From Geodermatophilus ruber (lineage in GTDB: Bacteria > Actinomycetota > Actinomycetes > Mycobacteriales > Geodermatophilaceae), in assembly GCF_900114385.1 (NCBI RefSeq), contig NZ_FOSW01000002.1, forward strand, positions 1 to 64,000: 64,000 bases of DNA, in the 5' to 3' direction. Position numbers and translations under genes: made by a program. Shown here one piece after another: positions 18,587 to 26,563 of the stretch. Each line of letters begins with the position of its first letter. Within the stretch, counting starts at the first letter, position 1. Under the pieces are notes generated by a model that was not told where the DNA came from, did no database searches, and worked only from the letters and a program-made list of their open reading frames with translations.

Positions 18587-19420
18587 ATGTCCACACGCAA
18601 GAAGGTCATGTGGTGGATCGGCGGCGCGGTGATCGTCGTCTACGCGCTCTTCCCGATCGCCTGGATCGTCTCGATCTCCCTCAAGGCGCCGTCGGACATC
18701 GCCAACGGCCAGTTCGCCCCGACGAACGTGTCCTGGGAGAACTACAGCACCATCCTCACCGGCAGTGCGAGCGATCTCTTCCTGCCGGCGCTCCGGAACT
18801 CCTTCGGCATCTGTCTCATCGCGACCGCCATCTCGTGCCTGCTGGCGATGTTCGCCGCCTACGCGATCGCCCGGCTGGACTTCCGCGGGAAGCGGCTGAT
18901 CCTCTCCACCGCGTTGGCCGTGGCGATCTTCCCGGTCATCTCGATCGTCACCCCGCTGTTCAACGTGTGGCGGCAGATCGGGCTGTATGACACGTGGCCG
19001 GGGCTGATCCTCCCGTATCTGTCGCTCACCCTGCCCATCTCGATCTGGACCATGTCGGCGTTCTTCCGCGAGATCCCGTGGGAGATGGAGCAGGCCGCCC
19101 AGGTCGACGGCGCCACGACGTGGCAGGCGTTCCGGAAGGTGATCGTCCCGCTCGCCGCGCCCGGGGTCTTCACCACCGCGATCATCGCGTTCTTCATCGC
19201 CTGGAACGACTTCGTCTACGGGATCGTCCTGACCTCGACCGATGCGGCACGGCCGGTACCGGCGGCCCTCGGGCTCTTCAGCGGCGCGTCGCAGTTCGAG
19301 GACCCCACCGGCGCGATCGCCGCGGCCGCGGTGATCGTCACCATCCCGGTCGTCGTCCTCGTCCTGCTCTTCCAGCGGCGCATCGTCGCCGGTCTGACCA
19401 ACGGCGCGGTCAAGGGCTGA
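18587..19420 (+). CDS. sugB: Sugar ABC transporter permease (SugB-like)
   Basis: The 277-residue permease of the MalG type starts with a short basic segment and the helix VMWWIGGAVIVVYALFPIAWIV. It carries the EAA loop EQAAQVDGATTWQAFRKVIVP and ends with FQRRIVAGLTNGAVKG, the usual C-terminus of MalG-type subunits. The GGGGGAG stretch before ATG 18587 serves as ribosome binding site and overlaps the end of the first permease gene. Confidence 0.9.
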   Translation: MSTRKKVMWWIGGAVIVVYALFPIAWIVSISLKAPSDIANGQFAPTNVSWENYSTILTGSASDLFLPALRNSFGICLIATAISCLLAMFAAYAIARLDFRGKRLILSTALAVAIFPVISIVTPLFNVWRQIGLYDTWPGLILPYLSLTLPISIWTMSAFFREIPWEMEQAAQVDGATTWQAFRKVIVPLAAPGVFTTAIIAFFIAWNDFVYGIVLTSTDAARPVPAALGLFSGASQFEDPTGAIAAAAVIVTIPVVVLVLLFQRRIVAGLTNGAVKG

Positions 19421-19468
19421 GCCGACGATGCTGCACATCCCACCGACCCACCGAGGGGACGAGATCTG

Positions 19469-20719
19469 ATGGCCTCCATCGAGATGCGGAACATCGTCAA
19501 GCAGTACGGCGACGGGTTCCCCGCCGTGAACGACGTCACCCTGGACATCGCCGACGGCGAGTTCATGATCCTGGTGGGCCCCTCCGGCTGCGGGAAGTCG
19601 ACGCTGCTGCGGATGATCGTCGGCCTCGAGGACATCACCAGCGGCGACATGGTCATCGCCGGCAAGCGGGTGAACGACCTCGCCCCGCGCGACCGGAACC
19701 TGTCGATGGTGTTCCAGAACTATGCGCTCTACCCGCACATGACCGTGTTCGAGAACATCGCCTTCCCCCTGCGGCTGGCCAAGACGCCCGACGAGGAGGT
19801 CAAGCGCCGCGTCGCCGAGGCGGCCGACGTCCTGGAGCTGCGGGAGCACCTCGAGCGCAAACCGGCCAACCTCTCCGGTGGCCAGCGCCAGCGGGTGGCC
19901 ATGGGCCGGGCGATCGTGCGCCATGCGGAGGCGTTCCTGTTCGACGAGCCGCTGTCGAACCTCGACGCGAAGCTGCGCGGCCAGATGCGCACCGAGATCT
20001 CGCGCCTGCAGCGCCGGCTGGGGATCACCACGGTCTACGTCACGCACGATCAGACCGAGGCCATGACCCTGGGCGACCGGGTCTGCGTGCTGCGGAAGGG
20101 CACGATCCAGCAGGTGGCCTCGCCGCGGGAGCTGTACGAGCAGCCGGTGAACCTCTTCGTCGCGGGCTTCATCGGTTCGCCGCCGATGAACTTCCTGCCG
20201 GCCACGCTCGAGGGCGACCGGCTGCAGACGCCGTTCGGCGCGGTGGAGCTCGACGAGCGCCGTGCGGCCGCCGTCCGTGGCCGTGACCTGCTGCTGGTCG
20301 GGATCCGGCCGGAGTACTTCGAGGACGCGTCGCTGGTCGACGAGGCCAAGCGGCCGCTGGGCTCGGTGTTCCGCGCCCAGGTGGACGTCACCGAGTGGCT
20401 GGGGGACTCGCAGTACGCCTACATCCCGTACGAGGCGCCGGAGGCGATCACCAACCAGTTGCGGGAGCTGTCCCGCGAGCTGGACTCCGAGGAGCTGCGC
20501 ACCCAGGCCATCGTCTCCATCGACGCGACCAGCCGGATCCGCGAGGGCCGGGAGGCGGAGTTCTGGCTGGACAGCCGCAAGGTGCACGTCTTCGACCCGC
20601 AGTCCGGGGAGAACCTGACCCGCGACGCGGAGGCCGGTGCCCGGCTCACCCAGATGGCCACCGAGGACCGCGTCGAGCAGGTGCAGGAGGCGCAGGGGCA
20701 CCGGGCCGGCGCCGCCTGA
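19469..20719 (+). CDS. sugC: Sugar ABC transporter ATP-binding protein (SugC/UgpC type)
   Basis: The 416-residue ATPase has Walker A GPSGCGKST at about residues 34-42, the Q-loop VFQNYALYPHM, signature LSGGQRQRVAMGRAI, Walker B FLFDEPLSNLD and the switch histidine in VTHDQTEA. After residue 235 a regulatory OB-fold (MalK/UgpC type) follows, with GIRPEYFEDASL and FRAQVDVTEWLGDSQYAYI. The C-terminal domain is somewhat longer than the usual 360-380 residues and has a charged tail. It energises the two upstream permeases. Confidence 0.93.
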   Translation: MASIEMRNIVKQYGDGFPAVNDVTLDIADGEFMILVGPSGCGKSTLLRMIVGLEDITSGDMVIAGKRVNDLAPRDRNLSMVFQNYALYPHMTVFENIAFPLRLAKTPDEEVKRRVAEAADVLELREHLERKPANLSGGQRQRVAMGRAIVRHAEAFLFDEPLSNLDAKLRGQMRTEISRLQRRLGITTVYVTHDQTEAMTLGDRVCVLRKGTIQQVASPRELYEQPVNLFVAGFIGSPPMNFLPATLEGDRLQTPFGAVELDERRAAAVRGRDLLLVGIRPEYFEDASLVDEAKRPLGSVFRAQVDVTEWLGDSQYAYIPYEAPEAITNQLRELSRELDSEELRTQAIVSIDATSRIREGREAEFWLDSRKVHVFDPQSGENLTRDAEAGARLTQMATEDRVEQVQEAQGHRAGAA

Positions 20720-20788
20720 CACCCGAGCCGCCCCACCGTTCACGGGCCGCCGTGCGCGACCCGGTGGGCCGCACCCGTGTGGAGTCCT

Positions 20789-22438
20789 ATGCAGTCGCCA
20801 GGGGAGGACGGCGGTCCGTGGTGGCGGACGGCCGTGGTCTACGAGGTCTACCTGCGCAGTTTCGCCGACTCCGACGGCGACGGGCTCGGTGACGTCGACG
20901 GGTTGCGCAGCCGGCTGCCCTACCTCGCCGACCTCGGCGTGGACGCCGTCTGGATCACGCCGTGGTACCCGTCCCCGCTGGCCGACGGCGGGTACGACGT
21001 CACCGATCACCGCGCGATCGACCCCCGGCTGGGGACCCTGGCCGGCGTCGACGCGCTCCTGGCCGAGGCCCACACCCTGGGGCTTCGGGTGATCGTCGAC
21101 CTGGTCGCCAACCACACCTCTGCCGAGCACGCCTGGTTCCGGGCCGCTGTGGCCGCCGGTCCCGGGGCGCCGGAACGGGACCGGTACTTCTTCCGCGACG
21201 GCCGCGACGGCGGGAGCGCACCGCCGAACGACTGGATCAGCGCGTTCGGCGGCCCCGCCTGGACGCGGGTCGTCGAGCCCGACAGGCGGCCGGGCCAGTG
21301 GTACCTGCACCTGTTCGCCCCCGAGCAGCCCGACCTGGACTGGAGCGATCCCGCGGTCCAGGAGGAGTTCGACGCCGTCCTCCGCTTCTGGTTCGACCGT
21401 GGGGTCGACGGTGTCCGGGTGGACGCCGCGCCCGCGATGGCCAAGGTGGCGGGCCTGCCGGACGCCGGCCACGGGCCCGGCGCGCTGTTCGAGTCCCGGT
21501 CGTGGGTGGGCAACCCGCACTGGGACGTCGACGCGGTGCACGAGATCCTCCGGCGCTGGCGGCGCATCGGGGACGGGTACGCGGGGGACCGGCTCTTCGT
21601 CGCCGAGGCGGTGGTCAACGGTCCCGAGCGGCTGAGCCGCTACGTGCGTCCCGACGAGATGCACACGGCCTTCAACTTCGACTACCTGAAGGTCCCCTGG
21701 GACGCCGGGCGCCTGCGCGCGGTCGTCGACGAGACGCTCGCCGCGCTGGAGCCGGTGGGGGCACCGGCGACCTGGGTGCTCTCCAGCCACGACGAGACAC
21801 GGCACGTCACCCGGTTCGGGCGGCCCGACACCGGCGCAGCCCCGATGGGCTTCGACCCCTCGTCGCCCACGGACCTCGCCCTCGGCCTGCGGCGGGCCCG
21901 GGCCGCGGCGCTGCTGACCCTCGCGCTCCCCGGCGGGGCCTACCTGTACCAGGGGGAGGAGCTGGGGCTTCCCGAGGTGGAGGACCTGCCCGAGGAGGTC
22001 CTCCAGGATCCGACCTGGGTGCGTTCCGGCCGCACCGCGCGCGGCCGCGACGGGTGCCGGGTGCCGCTGCCGTGGAGCGGGGACCGGCCGCCGTTCGGGT
22101 TCACCGCCGACGGCGTCACCCCCTGGCTGCCCCAGCCGCCGGGCTGGCAGTCCCTCACCGTGGCGGCCCAGCAGGGCGATCCGGCGTCGATGCTGTCGCT
22201 GTACCGGACGGCGCTGCGGCTGCGCCGGAGTCTGCCGGGCCTCGCCGACGGCCCGCTGACCTGGCGGGACCTGGGGGAGGACGTGCTGGCCTTCGACCGC
22301 GGGACGGCGTTCCGCTGCGTGGTCAACCTCTCCGGCCGGCCGGTACCGCTGGCCGGGCAGGGCCGCCCGGTGCTGACCAGCGAGGCCGCCGGCGAGGCCC
22401 TGCCGCCGGACGCCGCCGCCTGGCTGGAGACGGGTTAG
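20789..22438 (+). CDS. GH13 alpha-glucosidase / alpha-amylase family enzyme
   Basis: The glycoside hydrolase (549 residues) shows GH13 region I (DLVANHTS), region II with the nucleophile aspartate in GVRVDAAPAMAK, the acid/base glutamate in LFVAEAVV, and region IV SSHDETRH with the transition-state aspartate. Early sequence VVYEVYLRSFADSDGDGLGD is typical of oligo-1,6-glucosidase and trehalose-6-phosphate hydrolase relatives. No signal peptide is seen, so it should act in the cytoplasm on the imported sugar. It starts 69 bases after the transporter ATPase gene. ATG 20789 is preferred to GTG 20777, with GGAG four bases before it. Its stop overlaps that of the convergent GNAT gene. Confidence 0.88.
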   Translation: MQSPGEDGGPWWRTAVVYEVYLRSFADSDGDGLGDVDGLRSRLPYLADLGVDAVWITPWYPSPLADGGYDVTDHRAIDPRLGTLAGVDALLAEAHTLGLRVIVDLVANHTSAEHAWFRAAVAAGPGAPERDRYFFRDGRDGGSAPPNDWISAFGGPAWTRVVEPDRRPGQWYLHLFAPEQPDLDWSDPAVQEEFDAVLRFWFDRGVDGVRVDAAPAMAKVAGLPDAGHGPGALFESRSWVGNPHWDVDAVHEILRRWRRIGDGYAGDRLFVAEAVVNGPERLSRYVRPDEMHTAFNFDYLKVPWDAGRLRAVVDETLAALEPVGAPATWVLSSHDETRHVTRFGRPDTGAAPMGFDPSSPTDLALGLRRARAAALLTLALPGGAYLYQGEELGLPEVEDLPEEVLQDPTWVRSGRTARGRDGCRVPLPWSGDRPPFGFTADGVTPWLPQPPGWQSLTVAAQQGDPASMLSLYRTALRLRRSLPGLADGPLTWRDLGEDVLAFDRGTAFRCVVNLSGRPVPLAGQGRPVLTSEAAGEALPPDAAAWLETG

Positions 22439-22899
22439 CGCCGCAGCGACCGGGTGAGGACCAGCCGGTCCTCACCGGGGCCGGCGCGGTCCTTCGCCAG
22501 GTGCGCGCTCGCGCCGAGGGCGGTGTGGAAGGCGATCGCGGCGGTGTCCTCCGGCCGGGCCACTGCCTGGACCACGCGCGCCCCGGTGCCGGCCGCGAGC
22601 TCGTCGAACCACCGGACCAGCCGGCGGCCCAGGCCGGTGCGCCGCCGGTCGTCGCGGACGGCGAGCAGGTGCAGGTAGGCCAGCCGGTCGGCGGTGACGA
22701 CGCCCAGCAGGTAGCCGGCGTCCTCGCCGCCGGCGCTGCGGGCCAGCACCCCGAAGCCACCGAACTGGTCGAACCAGACGGGGTGGTGCAGCGCTCGGGT
22801 GTCGACGGCCCAGAACCGGTCGTGTGCGGCCAGCAGCCGGGCGCGGACCACGGTCGCCGACAGCTCGGCGAAGCCGACCAGGGTCAGGTCGTCGCTCAT
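22435..22899 (-). CDS. GNAT family N-acetyltransferase
   Basis: The small acetyltransferase (154 residues) has an acetyl-CoA loop in RDDRRRTGLGRRLVRWFDE and the downstream VARPEDTAAIAFHTALGASA helix typical of the fold. The target is unknown. The ATG overlaps the stop of the carbohydrate kinase gene by four bases (ATGA), so it is the second gene of a minus-strand pair. At its 3' end, its TAA and the TAG of the plus-strand glucosidase share bases 22435-22438, leaving no room for a separate terminator. Confidence 0.8.
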   Translation of the reverse strand: MSDDLTLVGFAELSATVVRARLLAAHDRFWAVDTRALHHPVWFDQFGGFGVLARSAGGEDAGYLLGVVTADRLAYLHLLAVRDDRRRTGLGRRLVRWFDELAAGTGARVVQAVARPEDTAAIAFHTALGASAHLAKDRAGPGEDRLVLTRSLRR

Positions 22900-23912
22900 C
22901 GGCGGGCCGCCGCCAGCTCCTCCCGGGTGGGTGGGGCCGCCCCGGCGCGCGTGCAGTTCAGCGCGGCGACCAACGCGGCGTCGTCCACGATCGGGAGCAG
23001 CCGGTCGTCGGGCAGCTCCTCCAGCTGCGCCCGGGTGGTGACCCCGGCGCCCAGCAGCCCGGCGAACAGCCCCGCGGCGAGGGAGTCGCCGGCGCCCACG
23101 GTGTCGACGACGTCGACCTGCGGTGGCTTCCGGTGCAGCAGCGGCCGGCCCGGCCGCGCCACGCGCAGCGGCGACCCGCCGTCGGTGAGCAGCACCAGTG
23201 CCGCGCCGCGCGCGGCCCACCGGAGGGCGGCCGCGTCGAGGTCGTCGAGGGCCTCGGGTTCGAGCCAGGCGAGGTCCTCGGCGCTGACCTTGACGATGTC
23301 GGCCCGGGACAGCAGCCGGTCCAGCCGCGCCCGGACGTCGGCCGGGGTGTTGCCCAGCGCCGTCCCCGCCGGGCCGCCGGTGAGCATCGGGCGGATGTTG
23401 GGGTCGACGCTGACGAGGGTGCGGCCGCTCGCGGCGACCCGCTCCACCAGGCGCGCGATGGCCTCGCAGCCCGGCGGCGTCCAGCTGGAGATGGAGCCGA
23501 CGTGCAGGACCGCCGTCCCGGCCGGGAGGACGGCGGCGAGCTCGTCGTCGGTCCACTGCCAGTCGGCCGCGCCGAGCACGTGGAAGCCGTAGTCGGGGGA
23601 GCCGTCCGGTCCGAGGCCGACGACCGCGAGGCTCACCGGCTCACCGGCGACGACCAGTCCGGCGGGGTCGACCCCGGAGCGCTCGACGTGCCGGCGCAGG
23701 CCGGCGGCCATCGGTCCGGTGCCGAGCCGGGCGAGCAGCCGGACGGGCACCCCGAGCCGGCCGGCCGCCACGGCGACGTTGAGGGCGTTGCCGCCGGGCC
23801 GGGCGACGTAGCGCGCAGCTGCGCCGTCGAGGTCGGCGCCGGCGACGGGATCGGGGAGCAGATCGATGATCAGCTCCCCGAGGACGCTCAGGACGGGGCG
23901 GCCGCTGGACAC
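22896..23912 (-). CDS. PfkB-family carbohydrate kinase (fructokinase-like)
   Basis: The kinase has 338 residues. It shows the N-terminal [15 protein letters not shown], the PfkB signature 1 region [19 protein letters not shown], and signature 2 [20 protein letters not shown] with the catalytic base aspartate in GAGDS. It is fructokinase-like in length and layout. Lying convergent to the transporter-glucosidase operon, it may phosphorylate a monosaccharide released by that pathway, but the substrate is not evident from sequence. Confidence 0.87.
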   Translation of the reverse strand: MSSGRPVLSVLGELIIDLLPDPVAGADLDGAAARYVARPGGNALNVAVAAGRLGVPVRLLARLGTGPMAAGLRRHVERSGVDPAGLVVAGEPVSLAVVGLGPDGSPDYGFHVLGAADWQWTDDELAAVLPAGTAVLHVGSISSWTPPGCEAIARLVERVAASGRTLVSVDPNIRPMLTGGPAGTALGNTPADVRARLDRLLSRADIVKVSAEDLAWLEPEALDDLDAAALRWAARGAALVLLTDGGSPLRVARPGRPLLHRKPPQVDVVDTVGAGDSLAAGLFAGLLGAGVTTRAQLEELPDDRLLPIVDDAALVAALNCTRAGAAPPTREELAAARR

Positions 23913-24079
23913 GGGGGGACCCTAACGGGGGCGCACCCTGGTGCTGCCGGGGTGACCGGCGCTGCCGTAGTGGCTGGCGGGGCGGGGCACCTGGGACGAT
24001 GGGCGGTGACGACGATTGCAGCGGCCCGCGGGTCAGGATCGACCCCCAGCGGAGGATCCGCGCCGGAGCAGGAGGACCC

Positions 24080-24916
24080 ATGCCCAACCCGTTCGTGAAG
24101 CTGTGGAAGTACCTGACGGCGTCGGCCAACGCGAAGATCGACGAGAAGGCCGACCCGAAGATCCAGATCGCGCAGGCGATCGAGGCCGAGCAGCAGCGGC
24201 ACCAGGCGCTGGCCAACCAGGCCGCCGCCGTCCTCGGCAACCAGCGGCAGCTGGAGATGCGGCTCAACCGGCAGCTCGGGGAGGTGGAGAAGCTGCAGGC
24301 CTCGGCCCGGCAGGCACTCGTGCTGGCCGACCAGACCCGGTCCGGCGGGGACGCGGCGAAGGCGGCCGAGTACGAGAACGCCGCGCAGGCGTTCGCGACC
24401 CAGCTGGTCGCTGCCGAGCAGGCCATGGAGGACCTCAAGCGCAGCCACGACGAGGCGCTGCAGGCTGCCGAGCAGGCCCGGGGCGCGGTCGAGCAGAGCC
24501 GCATGCGGCTGCAGACCACGCTGGCCGAGCGGACCAAGCTGATGAGCCAGCTCGAGCAGGCCAAGATGCAGGAGCACGTGGCCTCTTCGCTCAAGCAGGT
24601 CAACGAGCTGTCGGCGCCGGGCAACACCCCGAGCCTCTCCGAGGTGCGGGACAAGATCGAGGCCCGCTACGCCAACGCGCTGGGCCAGGCCGAGCTGGCG
24701 CAGACCTCCGTCGAGGGCCGGATGCTCGAGGTGCAGAAGGCCACCCTCGACGTCGCCGGTGCCTCGCGGCTGGACCAGATCCGGGCCTCGATGAACCCGC
24801 CGGCGGTCACCTCCACCCCGGCGCCCCCGGCCCTGGAGGAGGGTGCTCCTCCGGCCCAGGCGTCCGACGCCCAGCCGGCCGCCCAGCCCGCGGAGCGTCC
24901 CGAGTCCGGCGGCTGA
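24080..24916 (+). CDS. pspA: PspA/IM30 family protein
   Basis: The 278-residue phage-shock A protein is an ESCRT-III-like membrane remodeller that guards the cytoplasmic membrane. It starts with the short amphipathic helix [20 protein letters not shown] and is almost entirely predicted coiled coil ([20 protein letters not shown] through [31 protein letters not shown]). The tail is Pro/Ala-rich and disordered. It corresponds to the 35-kDa antigen Rv2744c, which in mycobacteria sits next to clgR. GGAGG four bases before ATG 24080 sets the start. A hairpin follows the gene. Confidence 0.92.
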   Translation: MPNPFVKLWKYLTASANAKIDEKADPKIQIAQAIEAEQQRHQALANQAAAVLGNQRQLEMRLNRQLGEVEKLQASARQALVLADQTRSGGDAAKAAEYENAAQAFATQLVAAEQAMEDLKRSHDEALQAAEQARGAVEQSRMRLQTTLAERTKLMSQLEQAKMQEHVASSLKQVNELSAPGNTPSLSEVRDKIEARYANALGQAELAQTSVEGRMLEVQKATLDVAGASRLDQIRASMNPPAVTSTPAPPALEEGAPPAQASDAQPAAQPAERPESGG

Positions 24917-24940
24917 TCCGCGCCTCCTCATCGCCCGCGG

Positions 24941-24970
24941 ACGGGCCGGTCGCAGTCGCGGCCGGCCCGT
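24941..24970 (+). terminator. Hairpin terminator between pspA and nei2
   Basis: ACGGGCCGG and CCGGCCCGT form a nine-base-pair stem around a 12-base loop, followed on the plus strand by TTCTG. It lies between the convergent pspA and glycosylase genes and could serve both. Confidence 0.6.
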
Positions 24971-24998
24971 TCTGCACGGATGCGGGGGCGTCCGGATG

Positions 24999-25853
24999 CT
25001 AGGAGCGGGTGGCGAGCGGCTGCGGTCGCCCGGGCTCGCCGGTGCGCGCAGCCGGGTCGATGGGCGACCGGGCGGCCTGGCAGTTCGGGCACCACCAGGT
25101 GACCCGCTCCTGCAGGTCGGGCCCCTGGTCGCCCAGCAGGATCGGGGTTGCGCACCGGAGGCAGGGGCGGTCCTGCCGGCCGAAGACCCAGTGCTGCCGG
25201 CCGCGGCGCAGGTCGCCGGTGGTGCTCTGCTCGGGGTGGTGGCGGTTGGCCTGCATCAGCGTCCGGGCACGCGTGACGAGCCCCGCCAGGTCCGGGACGT
25301 CGGCGACCCGGGTCCACGGGTGGACGCCGCCCAGGAACAGCGACTCGACCTTGTAGAGGTTGCCGATCCCGGCGAGGTTGCGCTGGTCGAGCAGGGCGAC
25401 GGCGATCTGCTCGTCGGGGTGCGACCGCAGCCGGCGCAGCGCCTCCTCCAGGTCCCAGTCGGGGCCGAGGACGTCCGGGCCCAGGTGGCCGACGAGCTGG
25501 TCCTCCTGATCGGTCCGGACCAGATCGAGATCGTGCAGCCGGTAACCGACGCAGGCCCAGTCGGCGGTGACGAGGACCGCCCGCACGTCGAACGCAGGCC
25601 CGCCGCGCCAGGGGGCGCCGGGGCGGTAGATGTGCCAGCTGCCGTCCATCCGGAAGTGGGTGCGCAGGGTCCACTCGTCGGCGAACCGGATGAGCAGGTG
25701 CTTGCCCCGGGGGAGCACCTCGGAGACGGTCCGGCCGGCCAGATCGGTGGTGGCCAGGCGGGGCACGCGCAGCTCCCCGCGGCGCAGCGTCGCCCCGGCG
25801 AGTGCGGTGTTCATGCGCTGGGCGGCCAGCCAGACGGTGTCTCCCTCGGGCAC
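24999..25853 (-). CDS. nei2: Fpg/Nei-family DNA glycosylase/AP lyase (Nei2-type)
   Basis: The 284-residue enzyme begins MPEGDTVW. Pro2 replaces the initiating methionine as catalytic nucleophile and Glu3 is the general acid, both conserved. The H2TH segment LLDQRNLAGIGNLYKVESLF is intact. The C-terminal zinc finger has CLRCATPI and CPNCQ. It removes oxidised pyrimidines or purines from DNA and nicks the abasic site. MPEGDT and the overall layout are closer to the mycobacterial Nei2 group than to Fpg. In M. tuberculosis nei2 is next to lhr, and lhr is also nearby here (26564). Confidence 0.9.
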   Translation of the reverse strand: MPEGDTVWLAAQRMNTALAGATLRRGELRVPRLATTDLAGRTVSEVLPRGKHLLIRFADEWTLRTHFRMDGSWHIYRPGAPWRGGPAFDVRAVLVTADWACVGYRLHDLDLVRTDQEDQLVGHLGPDVLGPDWDLEEALRRLRSHPDEQIAVALLDQRNLAGIGNLYKVESLFLGGVHPWTRVADVPDLAGLVTRARTLMQANRHHPEQSTTGDLRRGRQHWVFGRQDRPCLRCATPILLGDQGPDLQERVTWWCPNCQAARSPIDPAARTGEPGRPQPLATRS

Positions 25854-25930
25854 GTGTCCAGTCTCCTCCCGGGCCGCCGGTGCTGCTCAGGACTGTGATA
25901 CCGCCGACATGCGGGAAGAGAGTTACTTGT

Positions 25931-25943
25931 TTAGCGCTAAGGT
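25931..25943 (+). promoter_or_regulatory. Palindrome overlapping a -10 box
   Basis: The perfect 10-base palindrome TTAGCGCTAA (25931-25940) overlaps TAAGGT (25938-25943), a TANNNT -10 element five bases before GTG 25949. A repressor bound here would block transcription of the downstream gene. The element also lies 78 bases upstream of nei2, which is on the other strand. Confidence 0.45.
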
Positions 25944-25948
25944 ATGTC

Positions 25949-26536
25949 GTGCATGTGACGACGCGCTTGCGCTCCCGTTTCGCCGGTCCCGGGTCGGTCA
26001 CCGTGCCCCCGGCGGAGCCGGTGACGGTGACGGTGGCGCGGGTGGTGCGGCCGGACCAGCGGCAGACCTTCGAGCGGTGGGCGGCCGACATCCTCGCGCT
26101 CGCCGCCACCTTCCCCGGCAACCTCGGCGCCACCCTGCTGCGACCGGGGCCGCACAGCTCCGAGTACCACCTCGTCTACCGCTTCCGCGACGGCGAGTCG
26201 CTGGCCCGCTGGGAGCGCTCGGCTGAGCGCCAGGCGGCGCTGCGGCACATGCCGGAGATGGTCGACGAGGAGCGCTACGCCCGCGTGGACGGGCTGGAGA
26301 GCTTCTTCACCCGCCCGGCCTCGCCCGGTCCGCGCTGGCGCTCGGCGGTGCTCACCATCGCCGCGGTCTTCCTCATCACCTCGACGCTGCAGCTGCTGGT
26401 CATGCCGCACGTCACCAGCTGGCCGTGGCCGATGCGGCTGCTGCTGTCGGCCTGCATCGTCGTCGTGCTGCTCGGCTACGTGGTCATGCCCACGGTGACC
26501 CGGCTGTTCTCCGGCTGGCTGCGCCCGGGCCGGTAG
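25949..26536 (+). CDS. Membrane protein with antibiotic-biosynthesis-monooxygenase (ABM) domain
   Basis: The product is about 195 residues. An ABM-like ferredoxin fold occupies roughly residues 17-110 (VTVTVARVVRPDQRQTFERW, FPGNLGATLLRPGPHSSEYHLVYRF, then ESLARWERSAERQAAL). It is followed by two hydrophobic helices (SAVLTIAAVFLITSTLQLLV and LLLSACIVVVLLGYVVM). Soluble ABM proteins are small oxygenases, but the membrane-anchored form is a separate group without known function. The start is GTG 25949 or GTG 25955; I chose 25949 from the spacing of the -10 box. It is tail-to-tail with lhr. Confidence 0.75.
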   Translation: MHVTTRLRSRFAGPGSVTVPPAEPVTVTVARVVRPDQRQTFERWAADILALAATFPGNLGATLLRPGPHSSEYHLVYRFRDGESLARWERSAERQAALRHMPEMVDEERYARVDGLESFFTRPASPGPRWRSAVLTIAAVFLITSTLQLLVMPHVTSWPWPMRLLLSACIVVVLLGYVVMPTVTRLFSGWLRPGR

Positions 26537-26563
26537 CCGGTCCGGGCCGCGGGCGGACGCGGG

